This document shows positions 56,392 to 64,000 of a stretch of 64,000 nucleotides of DNA, piece by piece. The DNA comes from Nitrospinota bacterium. GTDB lineage: Bacteria; Nitrospinota_A; UBA7883; JACRGQ01. Both the position numbers and the translations under genes were made by a program. Under the pieces are notes generated by a model, which did no database searches, had not been told where the DNA came from, and was given only the letters and a program-made list of their open reading frames with translations. Each line of letters opens with the position of its first letter. The stretch's first letter is position 1. Where the stretch lies: contig JAOUMJ010000016.1 in assembly GCA_029881495.1 (NCBI GenBank), positions 1-64,000 of the forward strand. The letters run 5' to 3'.

Positions 56392-56399
56392 AGTATAAT
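56392..56399. promoter_or_regulatory. Shared divergent -10 region between tmRNA and the DUF302 gene
   Basis: AGTATAAT reads TATAAT on the plus strand (56394-56399) and TATACT on the minus strand (56397-56392). It sits in the 66 nt between the two divergent genes. Minus-strand initiation near 56385 would need RNase P trimming to the mature tmRNA 5' end, as is normal. No good -35 was found for either direction. Confidence 0.35.
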
Positions 56400-56439
56400 A
56401 GCATAACGTTAGAAAACCGAACATAAAGGAGGACTATTA

Positions 56440-56829
56440 ATGAACACTGGATACGGATTCTCGAAAACCGTCAAAATGACCTTCGCCGATGCCGAGGCAA
56501 AAGTGCGCAACACCCTGAAAGAACGTGGCTTCGGGATACTGACCGAGGTCGATGTAAAGAAAACTCTCAAGGAGAAAATTAACGCCGAATTCATGCCATA
56601 CAAGATCCTCGGTGCCTGCAACCCCCCGTTCGCGCATAAGTCATTAAACGCTGAGAGGGAAATCGGGCTCATGATGCCGTGCAACGTGATCGTCTATGAG
56701 GACGAAAAAGGGGTACACGTCAGCGCCGTTGACCCGAAGGCTGCCATGGGGATGATAAAGAATCCTGAACTCGAAAAGGTTGCCGGTGAAGTAAGCGCGA
56801 AGCTGAAAGAGGCTATCGAAGCGGTCTGA
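56440..56829 (+). CDS. DUF302-family protein
   Basis: 129 residues preceded by AAAGGAGG. DUF302 features are FADAEAKVRNTLKERGFGIL, VDVKKTLKEKI, KILGACNPPFAHKSL and IGLMMPCNVIVYE. The fold is a small alpha/beta domain; C60 in GACNPPFAH and C82 in MMPCNV are typical of the family. No biochemical role is firmly established. It is divergent from tmRNA. Confidence 0.88.
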   Translation: MNTGYGFSKTVKMTFADAEAKVRNTLKERGFGILTEVDVKKTLKEKINAEFMPYKILGACNPPFAHKSLNAEREIGLMMPCNVIVYEDEKGVHVSAVDPKAAMGMIKNPELEKVAGEVSAKLKEAIEAV

Positions 56830-56910
56830 TCAACATAATAAATCCTTCCCTTTTATACAGGAAGGTGTCACCCGCTATTGCGGGGGGCGGAAGGGTTATC
56901 CTTTAATGAG

Positions 56911-56950
56911 AACCACCCCTGCGCCCCTCCTTGCGCTTCGCAAGGAGGGG
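56911..56950. repeat. Dispersed GGGTGG/GGAGGGG hairpin element, inverted copy
   Basis: AACCACCCCTGCGCCCCTCC followed by TTGCGCTTCG and CAAGGAGGGG. It is the reverse complement, with a different loop, of the element found three times in the 4605-5579 array. It lies in the 291-nt gap between the DUF302 gene and anmK, which otherwise holds no feature I can name. Confidence 0.7.
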
Positions 56951-57120
56951 ATCAATTGGATATATAGCACTTTCCGGCCAATATGCTCGCCAACATACAT
57001 GCATTCCTAAATAAAAAGGTTTTACCCTTGATACGGAAGCTAGGCTACTTCCCCGCCTCCTAATCTTACAAAAGGCCAGGGTAGCTGATTCGTCCCTTGG
57101 GGGATGCGGGAAGAAGAGAA

Positions 57121-58269
57121 CTACCGAGAAATCGGCGGGGGCGTTACCTTGCCGAGAACGGCGCCGCTCTTTGCGCCAGTGACGCGGGGAAGATTGCCCG
57201 ACAACCCTTCAAGCGTGCGATGCGCCAGTATCGCCATCAGCACCGCTTCAACCGACTTTTCACCGATGCCGTAATCCGCCGTCGTCGCCACGCTGCCCCT
57301 GTCGCCTAGCGCCCTCCGCAACTCTTCCATCACAGCCTTGTTGAACGCGCCGCCGCCGCACACAATCCAGCGCACCTCGTAGAACGGCTGAAAAAATTTC
57401 AACGCCTGCCTAACCGCCGAATGCGCCGTTACAGCGGAAAGTGTTCGCAGAAAATCGGACTCCTTCACCTTGCGAAATTTTTTCAGCAACTCCTCAAAGT
57501 ACGCTTCGCCAAAAATCTCCTTGCCGGTAGACTTCGGCGGCTTCTTTCTGAAGAACGGATGGGACATGCAGTGATCGAACATCCCCTCATCGACCTCCCC
57601 CTTCAGGGCTCTCTTTCCGTCCTTATCATACGCGTCGCTCCCTTTGCTGAAATGCGCGGTCGCAAGATCGAGTAGGGAGTTCGCCGGGCCGGTATCGAAT
57701 CCCCAAACCTTCTCCATCTCCCCTTTCACCGGCAGATATGTGACGTTGCTTATCCCGCCAAGATTATGGATTATCCTCGCTTCGCTCTCACTCCTGAAAA
57801 GAATATAGTGCGCCATCGGCGACAGCGGCGCCCCCTCCCCCCCCGCGGCAATATCCGCGGTGCGAAAATCGGAAACAACTGTCCGTCCGGTCAAAGCCGC
57901 TATCTCCGCCGACTCCCCTATCTGGAGGGTTGACGAAATATTCCCTTTTGCGTTTCCAGGCTGGTGGCGTATCGTCTGCCCGTGTGAGCCGATGAAATCG
58001 ACATCTTCAAGCGGTATTCCGTTCTTCCCGCAAAGCTCCAGCGCCGCCTTGCCGAACAGTTTCCCCAGCTCCGCGTTGAGACTGCATATCAGCTCCGCCG
58101 GGCCGTCCGGCCTCGATACACGGGCGATATCATCGCGAATCTTTTTCGGGTACGGGAGGAATCCGCTTGCTTTAAGTTCGATCCCCCCTTTGTGGAACCG
58201 GACGAGCGCGCTGTCAATTCCGTCGCCGGATGTACCGGACATGAGCCCTATTCCAAATTTTTCGGTCAT
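57121..58269 (-). CDS. anmK: Anhydro-N-acetylmuramic acid kinase AnmK
   Basis: 382 residues. The N-terminus FGIGLMSGTSGDGIDSALVR is diagnostic, followed by DFIGSHGQTIRHQPG, VVSDFRTADIAAGGEGAPLS, NLGGISNVTYLP and GFDTGPANSLLD; the C-terminal part has WIVCGGGAFNKAVMEEL. It hydrolyses and phosphorylates 1,6-anhydro-MurNAc to MurNAc-6-phosphate during wall recycling. Its presence supports a peptidoglycan-recycling Gram-negative cell. It is far from the dcw operon. Confidence 0.95.
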   Translation of the reverse strand: MTEKFGIGLMSGTSGDGIDSALVRFHKGGIELKASGFLPYPKKIRDDIARVSRPDGPAELICSLNAELGKLFGKAALELCGKNGIPLEDVDFIGSHGQTIRHQPGNAKGNISSTLQIGESAEIAALTGRTVVSDFRTADIAAGGEGAPLSPMAHYILFRSESEARIIHNLGGISNVTYLPVKGEMEKVWGFDTGPANSLLDLATAHFSKGSDAYDKDGKRALKGEVDEGMFDHCMSHPFFRKKPPKSTGKEIFGEAYFEELLKKFRKVKESDFLRTLSAVTAHSAVRQALKFFQPFYEVRWIVCGGGAFNKAVMEELRRALGDRGSVATTADYGIGEKSVEAVLMAILAHRTLEGLSGNLPRVTGAKSGAVLGKVTPPPISR

Positions 58270-58408
58270 AACGGATTAAGATTATCACAAAAGAAAACCG
58301 TAACCCCCCTCTTTTACTCACACTCAAATGCCGATACATATCGAAGAGATTTATACTTAGGAAAATAGACGCAAAAACCAACACGAAAGGGTGTGCTAGA
58401 ATTTGAAA

Positions 58409-59809
58409 ATGTCATCAACTAGAGTTTTGCTTGTAGCACCCGCTGGCGATCTGGCGCACATACTAACCCCCGATCTCGGGATAGGATTCGTCGCCTCCGC
58501 GCTCCGTCATGCCGGTTACCAGGTCGATTTCATCGATATAAAGCGCGACAGGATATCAAATGAAAAACTTGCCGAGACCATAAGGAAGAACGATTATCTG
58601 ATGGTCGGCGTGAAAGCCTTTTCTCCGTTTCTCCCCGAGGTGAACATGGTGATAGATACTATCAAGGAAGCGTCCCCCGGAATAAAAGTGATCCTCGGCG
58701 GCCCCCACCCGACATACGCATGGGACAAGGCGCTGAAGTCGTGCCCGAACGCGGATATCGGCATCATCGGCGAAGGGGAGATACCTGTAGTGAAAATTGC
58801 GGATGCCATACGCGCCGGGAAGGGTTTCGAAGGTATCGAATCCATTTCATACAAGGACGGAGATGAAATAAAAGCGAGCAGGCCAAGCGGTAACTTTCAA
58901 AGCCTGGAGAACCTCCCTATTCCGGCGTGGGATCTTATGGATCCCCGCCTATATCTCGATTACGAAAACTTCTGGTACTTCAGCAAAGGGGAAACAGTTG
59001 CCAATATCTCTATCAGCAGGGGGTGCCCTTTCTCCTGCGCGTTCTGCTCCGACTTCATGAACTACGGCAAGAAGGTGCGCTACAGGAACATGAAGCACGT
59101 CATCGAGGAGATACAGAGACTGCAGGAGTATTACGGCGTTGATGAACTCCACATCACCGATTCGATCTTCACCGTGAACAGGAAATACGCATACGAATTC
59201 TGCGAGACACTTATACGGAAAAGGATAAAGATACACTGGGCGACGATCGACGGGACACGGCTCGATACGCTTGATGCTCCCCTGCTCCGCGCGATGGAGG
59301 AGTCGGGCTGTTACGGCACGTCGGTCGGCATAGAGAGCGGTTCCGAAAGAATCCTCGAATTCATGAAAAAGGGGATCACAAAAGAAAAGATAGAAGAGAA
59401 GGTACACCTGATAAAGGATACTACCAATTTCCTCGTGCAGGGGTACTTCATTCTCGGATATCCGACCGAAACACTGGAGACGATGAACGAGACCATAGAT
59501 TTCGCGGTGAAGCTTCCGCTGGACATGGCGGCCTTCTCCCCTTTCCGTCTCACACCCGGGACGGAGATAGCGCACTATCTCGAACAGCACGAGCCTGAAT
59601 CGGCCCCCGACTGGAGCGGACAGACGATGGAGAGAATACGCTACTTCCCGAAGGGGGTCACGCCTGAAGAGATGAAAGCCATTCACAAGAAGGCGTACCG
59701 CGCCTTCTACTTCCGCCCCCACATGGTTTGGAAATACCTGAAATTCGCCAAGGGGAAAAAACAGTTCAAGATACTCGCCAGCAAAATGAAAAAGAGAATT
59801 TTCGGCTAG
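58409..59809 (+). CDS. Radical SAM protein with B12-binding-type N-terminal domain
   Basis: 466 residues from ATG 58409; a TTG two codons earlier is possible. The N-terminal half (about 1-150) resembles a cobalamin-binding fold: VGVKAFSPFLPEVNMVIDTI, KVILGGPHPTYAWD, and IGIIGEGEIPVVKIADAI. The radical SAM core has the cluster motif in SISRGCPFSCAFCSDF, then ELHITDSIFTVNRKYAYEFC and GTSVGIESGSERILEFMKKG. B12-radical SAM enzymes usually methylate or rearrange unreactive carbon centres; the substrate is unknown. Membrane-lipid or natural-product roles are possible. Confidence 0.85.
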   Translation: MSSTRVLLVAPAGDLAHILTPDLGIGFVASALRHAGYQVDFIDIKRDRISNEKLAETIRKNDYLMVGVKAFSPFLPEVNMVIDTIKEASPGIKVILGGPHPTYAWDKALKSCPNADIGIIGEGEIPVVKIADAIRAGKGFEGIESISYKDGDEIKASRPSGNFQSLENLPIPAWDLMDPRLYLDYENFWYFSKGETVANISISRGCPFSCAFCSDFMNYGKKVRYRNMKHVIEEIQRLQEYYGVDELHITDSIFTVNRKYAYEFCETLIRKRIKIHWATIDGTRLDTLDAPLLRAMEESGCYGTSVGIESGSERILEFMKKGITKEKIEEKVHLIKDTTNFLVQGYFILGYPTETLETMNETIDFAVKLPLDMAAFSPFRLTPGTEIAHYLEQHEPESAPDWSGQTMERIRYFPKGVTPEEMKAIHKKAYRAFYFRPHMVWKYLKFAKGKKQFKILASKMKKRIFG

Positions 59810-59934
59810 AACCCTTTAACTGACTGGAAGAGCACGAAGAGAAAACAGAGGATAAAGCCGATAACCGGCTCCCCTTTCCGTCCACACGTACGTGCCGCTT
59901 GAGGAGTGGCGTATATATTTAGTATCGTGCGGCG

Positions 59935-61101
59935 ATGAAGCATGTACCGCGCACCGTTTTCACACTCGGCCTGGTAAGCCTCTTTACAGACATATCCGCC
60001 GAGATGATCTACCCGCTTCTTCCGCTCTTCCTCACGTCGGTACTGGGAGCGGGGGCGGCCGCCATCGGTATCATCGAAGGTGTAGCCGAAGCCACAGCAT
60101 CCCTCCTGAAGGTCTTTTCGGGGATATGGTCCGACAGGGTGCAGAAGAGAAAACCGCTCATCCTTGCGGGATACGGACTAGCGGGAGCCGTAAGACCGCT
60201 GATCGCTTTCGCCTCCACATGGTTCGCTGTCCTGATGCTCCGGTTTTTCGACAGGATAGGGAAAGGGATAAGGACATCCCCGCGCGACGCGCTGATAGCC
60301 GACGTTACCCATCCCGAATCGAGGGGGAGCGCGTACGGCATCCAGCGCGCAATGGATCACTCGGGGGCCGTCATCGGGCCGCTTATCGCCAGCGCGATCC
60401 TTACCTTCACCGCAATAGAGATGAGAAGCGTATTCCTCCTTGCCGCGATCCCCGCCGCGATATCCTTCCTCATCCTCCTTTTCGGCGTGAAGGAAGAAGC
60501 GGTGCACAATGACCGGCAAAAAATTAATTCAGACAGCTTTTTCCAGTGGCGAAGTTTCAGCAAGGACTTCAAGCGCCTCCTTGCGGCAATACTGATATTC
60601 ACTCTCGGAAACTCCACGGACGCGTTCCTCCTTCTCCGCCTGTACGAATCGGGCGTTCAATCCGGTTACATAGCGGTGCTCTGGTCGGCGCATCATGTCG
60701 TGAAAGCAGTCACCACCTATTACGGAGGGCTTTATACCGACAGGCTGGGACGGCGTTTCATGATACTGGCCGGGTGGCTTATCTACACTCTGGTCTATTT
60801 CGGATTCGCAGTAACCGATTCACCGACCGGGCTGATACTCATCTTTCTTTCATACGGCATTTATTTCGGGTTTACGGAACCGTCGCAAAGGGCGCTGGTG
60901 GCGGACCTTGTCCCAGCGCACCTGAGGGGGACGGCATTCGGGTATTACCACTTGACTGTCGGCATTGGAGCGTTGCCTGCGAGCGTGATGTTCGGCCTTA
61001 TCTGGCAGACGTGGGGCGCTCCGTCGGCGTTCCTTACAGGCTCATGCCTTGCGCTTGTCGCCTGCGGAATGCTGATGTTCGTCCATAAAGCCGACACCTG
61101 A
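59935..61101 (+). CDS. Major facilitator superfamily transporter
   Basis: 388 residues with about twelve transmembrane helices. The N-terminal half has FTDISAEMIYPLLPLFLTSV, the loop 2-3 motif SGIWSDRVQKRKPLILAGYG, and DRIGKGIRTSPRDALIADVT. The second half repeats the motif as GGLYTDRLGRRFMILAGWLI. A proton-coupled efflux role is most likely, but no substrate can be named. It lies between radical SAM genes and converges with the next one (12-nt gap). Confidence 0.88.
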   Translation: MKHVPRTVFTLGLVSLFTDISAEMIYPLLPLFLTSVLGAGAAAIGIIEGVAEATASLLKVFSGIWSDRVQKRKPLILAGYGLAGAVRPLIAFASTWFAVLMLRFFDRIGKGIRTSPRDALIADVTHPESRGSAYGIQRAMDHSGAVIGPLIASAILTFTAIEMRSVFLLAAIPAAISFLILLFGVKEEAVHNDRQKINSDSFFQWRSFSKDFKRLLAAILIFTLGNSTDAFLLLRLYESGVQSGYIAVLWSAHHVVKAVTTYYGGLYTDRLGRRFMILAGWLIYTLVYFGFAVTDSPTGLILIFLSYGIYFGFTEPSQRALVADLVPAHLRGTAFGYYHLTVGIGALPASVMFGLIWQTWGAPSAFLTGSCLALVACGMLMFVHKADT

Positions 61102-61113
61102 TGTCGGAAGCGA

Positions 61114-62685
61114 TCACTTCACCATGAGGTCGCGCAGGTTGGCGAAACGCCGTATCTCCTGCAGTGTCGTCGTGCCGGCCCTGAGACGTTTCAGCACGAT
61201 GAACCCTAGCTTGATGAAATTCATTACCCACGCAAAACCTACAAGGGGCGCAGGGAACTTCTTAAGCAACCATGATTTCGAAAGGAGTTTTATGAACGGC
61301 TTCGGCACGAAATCCTTTGTTAACAGCGATATCAGCGCGAGCCAGAACCTGTCTTCAGCCGACCTCTTATAGGTTAACGAAACCTCCCACTGGAAGAGGG
61401 AGTTGTCGGCATAACCTTCCACATCCTCCGTCTTTATATACCCCTCTTCCAATAGCTGTTTCGTAAGAGGGGTTTTCGGCATGTGAGTAAGGGATACGAC
61501 GATCAGCGAATAGGGTCGCGGCACCTGGAGCATGAACTCGAAATTCTTCCTCTTGTCCTCGCTTGTCTCCAGGGGATTGTCAATTATCAGGTCATAATTG
61601 CTATTCACGCCGTGTCGGGTCAATATGCGAGTGGCATTAAGAACCTTTTCGTTCGACAGCCTTCGTCCGTAAAGGTCGTTCGATACCCTTTCAGAGCCGC
61701 TTTGAATCCCCATATCAACCGTGTACATACCGGCTGAAACCAGCTTCGCCACGAGATTATCGTTTATATGATGAGGATGCAGGAACGCGTCAAACGGGAC
61801 GCCAACCTGTCGCCCGTATTTCTCAACGAATTCCTCTGTCCATTTTTTATTCGTCGCAAAAAGCTCGTCATAAAACTTGACGCGCCTTACATCCATGATC
61901 TTCTGCGCCGCCTTTATCTCGGAAATAATTCTATCAATGTTGCCAAGCCTGATGTATTTGGAATTCGCCTTAGGGAAAAACGAATTCATGCAGAAATTGC
62001 AGGCATGGGGACATCCGCGCGAGCCGACCATCGACAGCGAAGTATCGTTAAGAATAGGATCGCCCTTTATAACTTCCCCGCCGCGTGTATGGTACTTCCC
62101 CGGCGCGTCATAGTGGATTATCGGGAGATCGTTGATATCGACCCACTCAGTCATCCCGTTTTTTATAATGCCGCCGTCCGGCTTTTTCAACCAAAGACCC
62201 TGTATACCTGTGATGTCGCTCCCCTCTTCAAGCCCTTTCATGAAACTCAGGAGAGCCTTCTCCCCGTCACCGACGCAAGCCGCGTCCGCGTACTCCATTG
62301 TTTCATCGGGGCAGGAGGTCGGATCGATGGAACCGCAGATGACAGGCACGCCAAGCTCCTCGCGGATGACGGGCGCTATCAGCTTCGCCAGCTTCCTGTA
62401 TGACGATGTGACCGACAGGCCGACAAAGTCGACCTTGTGTTCCCTGAACAGGTTGATGACATTCTTGAGTTCGTGCGGCTTCGGATAGCGGAAGTAGTTC
62501 CTCTTCAAATCCTCGTAAAAGAGCTCCACACACTCGTAGCCCGCATTCCGAAACGTAGCGCCAAGGTTTCGTATCCCGAGCGATTCATAGCAGAACAGGG
62601 CCATAAGGCCGATAACCGGTTTTTTCCCGTGAAGATTCAATTCCAGGAATGATGGTGCGTTTTTATGTGACATGCTACTTGGCAT
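61114..62685 (-). CDS. Radical SAM protein with B12-binding-type domain, paralogue A
   Basis: 523 residues from ATG 62685; alternatives are TTG 62694 and ATG 62673, and no clear Shine-Dalgarno was seen. N-terminal B12-like domain: GLMALFCYESLGIRNLGATF, FVGLSVTSSYRKLAKLIAPV, VICGSIDPTSCPDETMEYAD and CVGDGEKALLSF. The radical SAM core has GSRGCPHACNFCMNSFFPKA, then RVKFYDELFATNKKWTEEFV and DMGIQSGSERVSNDLYGRRL. The C-terminal about 120 residues contain hydrophobic stretches (FVPKPFIKLL, APLVGFAWVMNFIKLGFIVL) suggesting membrane association. It is closely related to the next gene along its visible length. Confidence 0.88.
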   Translation of the reverse strand: MPSSMSHKNAPSFLELNLHGKKPVIGLMALFCYESLGIRNLGATFRNAGYECVELFYEDLKRNYFRYPKPHELKNVINLFREHKVDFVGLSVTSSYRKLAKLIAPVIREELGVPVICGSIDPTSCPDETMEYADAACVGDGEKALLSFMKGLEEGSDITGIQGLWLKKPDGGIIKNGMTEWVDINDLPIIHYDAPGKYHTRGGEVIKGDPILNDTSLSMVGSRGCPHACNFCMNSFFPKANSKYIRLGNIDRIISEIKAAQKIMDVRRVKFYDELFATNKKWTEEFVEKYGRQVGVPFDAFLHPHHINDNLVAKLVSAGMYTVDMGIQSGSERVSNDLYGRRLSNEKVLNATRILTRHGVNSNYDLIIDNPLETSEDKRKNFEFMLQVPRPYSLIVVSLTHMPKTPLTKQLLEEGYIKTEDVEGYADNSLFQWEVSLTYKRSAEDRFWLALISLLTKDFVPKPFIKLLSKSWLLKKFPAPLVGFAWVMNFIKLGFIVLKRLRAGTTTLQEIRRFANLRDLMVK

Positions 62686-62757
62686 AATCGGCAATTATCG
62701 CAAAAACTGAAGTAAAAGGCCGCATTGCCTCAATTATTAAATTCAATTTGCTTTTCC

Positions 62758-63999
62758 TCATTTAACGATGATATCCCTCAAATTGGCATGCCTTCTTATC
62801 TCCTGGAAAGTAATGGTACCAAGGCGGAGTCTTTTTAGCACCATAAGCGAGAGTTTAACGATATTCGCTGTCCATGCGAAAAAGATAAGCGGAGCGGGAA
62901 ACATTTTCAGCAATCCGATCTTCGACAGCATCTTGATGAATGGTTTGGGGATGAAATCCTTCGTAAGAAGAGAAATAAGCGCAAGCCAGAACCTCTCTTC
63001 AGCAGGCCTGTTATGCGTAAGTGAAACTTCCCACTGGTAAAGAGTATGGTCGTTTCTCCCTTCCACATCGTCTTCAGTGATATACCCATCATCCAGAAGT
63101 TTTTTCGTGAGTGCTGTTCCGGGAAGATGCGCAACGGAAAAGATGAATAGCGTAAACGGCCTCGGTATCTGGTAAAGAAATTCGAAGTTGGCCTTTCTGT
63201 CTTCCGGTGTCTCCAGCGGGTTATCGATAAGGAGGTCATAATTCGCGGTAACGCCGCTTCTGTTTATTACCTTTATCGACTCAAGCACACGTTCATTCGA
63301 TATGCCTCTCCCATACACCTCATTCGCCATCCTCTCCGATCCGCTCTCGATCCCCATTGAAATTATCGAAGCCCCGGCGGAAACAAGTTTTTGCATTAAT
63401 GGTTCGCTTACATGGTGAGGATGAAGAAAGGCGTCGAACGGAAGGTTAATTTCCGCCCGGTATTTCTCCACGAACTCATCCGTCCATTTTTTATTGGTGG
63501 CGAAAAGCTCGTCGTAAAACTTTATCCGCCTGACGTCCATGTATCTCTGCGCCATCTTTATCTCTGCAATGACGTTGTCGACTTTTCTCATCCGCAGGAA
63601 ACCTTTCGAAGACTCCACGAAAATCGGATTCGAGCAGAACGAACAGCTGTGGGGGCACCCTCTCGCCGAGATGACGGTAAGCACCGGATCCTTTATCATC
63701 GGATCGCCTGGAAATACCTCCCCGCCACGAGTATGGAACTTGCCCGGCACGTTATACTCCGGGTCGGGGGTCACATTAACGTCAACCCACCCGGCCCATC
63801 CGTTATCAACGATGGAACCGTCCTCTCTCCTTAACCATATTCCGCTGATATTGCCCGCTCCCTCACCCCTCTCCATAGCTTTTAGCAGGGAGACGATGGC
63901 GACTTCTCCATCGCCGACACAAACCGCGTCAGCCGATTCCAATGAATCCTCGGGGCATATCGTTGGGTGCATTGAGCCCCAAATGACAGGTATTCCAAG
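62758..63999 (-). CDS. Radical SAM protein with B12-binding-type domain, paralogue B (N-terminus beyond window)
   Basis: About 413 residues are visible and the frame stays open to the window edge (LGIPVIWGSMHPTICPEDSL at the right end), so the start lies outside; an internal ATG at 63972 is not the start. The core has SARGCPHSCSFCSNPIFVES, then RIKFYDELFATNKKWTDEFV and GIESGSERMANEVYGRGISN. The C-terminus matches paralogue A almost block for block (LISLLTKDFIPKPFIKMLSK, ANIVKLSLMVLKRLRLGTIT). A tandem duplication is clear. The 72-nt gap between the two genes has no terminator. Confidence 0.88.
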   Translation of the reverse strand, partial: LGIPVIWGSMHPTICPEDSLESADAVCVGDGEVAIVSLLKAMERGEGAGNISGIWLRREDGSIVDNGWAGWVDVNVTPDPEYNVPGKFHTRGGEVFPGDPMIKDPVLTVISARGCPHSCSFCSNPIFVESSKGFLRMRKVDNVIAEIKMAQRYMDVRRIKFYDELFATNKKWTDEFVEKYRAEINLPFDAFLHPHHVSEPLMQKLVSAGASIISMGIESGSERMANEVYGRGISNERVLESIKVINRSGVTANYDLLIDNPLETPEDRKANFEFLYQIPRPFTLFIFSVAHLPGTALTKKLLDDGYITEDDVEGRNDHTLYQWEVSLTHNRPAEERFWLALISLLTKDFIPKPFIKMLSKIGLLKMFPAPLIFFAWTANIVKLSLMVLKRLRLGTITFQEIRRHANLRDIIVK

Positions 64000-64000
64000 C

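Overview
The window reads as one contig of a diderm (Gram-negative) bacterium of roughly 50% GC. The phylum cannot be fixed from the sequence. The cell-wall/division gene order, meso-diaminopimelate-type MurE, split class I fumarase, SdhABE-type succinate/fumarate enzyme, CheV, and palindromic REP elements of the 'cattgcgagcggagcgaagcaatc' type suggest a deltaproteobacterial or Nitrospinota-like lineage (low confidence). CheV and a Maf-type protein suggest a motile, flagellated cell.

Layout. 1-4516 (+): end of a D-aminoacylase, a short Maf-type protein, an SMR transporter, purH and glyQ. 4517-5580: no gene; three exact-period 325-bp tandem repeats, each carrying a diverged copy of the 3' end of the next gene. 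5581-8714 (-): GT2 glycosyltransferase, a DAP-decarboxylase-like PLP enzyme and cheV. 8882-24707 (-): a complete-looking dcw operon, mraZ-rsmH-ftsL-ftsI-murE-mraY-murD-ftsW-murG-murC-murB-ftsQ-ftsA-ftsZ, followed by a GAF/DUF484-like gene. Most joints are 1-23 nt overlaps, murF and ddl are absent, and four 10-bp-spaced GTG repeats upstream look like a MraZ operator. 24943-29903 (-): a coupled five-gene operon fumA/B-sdhA-sdhB-sdhE for the fumarate/succinate/malate segment of central metabolism. 30019-31782 (-): a ClC anion transporter with CBS domains.

31806-47623 (-) is a near-continuous information-processing block: rpsL-rpsG-fusA-tuf-rpmG-tRNA-Trp-secE-nusG-rplK-rplA-rplJ/rplL-rpoB-rpoC. 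It runs from a good sigma70-type promoter (47595-47623) to a strong intrinsic terminator (31806-31839). Its most unusual point is that rplJ and rplL are in the same frame with no stop between them, so a tethered L10-L7/L12 protein is encoded, with a strong internal ribosome binding site for free L7/L12.

47761-54115 (+): batD-batE, then an HDOD protein, a GAF histidine kinase and an NtrC-like regulator whose GAFTGA loop and Walker B motif are degenerate. 54168-55416 (-): a small Cys-rich SAP-like protein and an MDR oxidoreductase. 55657-56373: tmRNA (-, tag ANDFDYALAA) preceded by two tandem 182-bp units, each containing a copy of the tmRNA 3' end and its terminator. 56440-58269: a DUF302 protein and anmK. 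58409-63999: three radical SAM proteins with B12-binding-type N-termini (two of them tandem paralogues) around an MFS transporter. The last is cut by the window edge.
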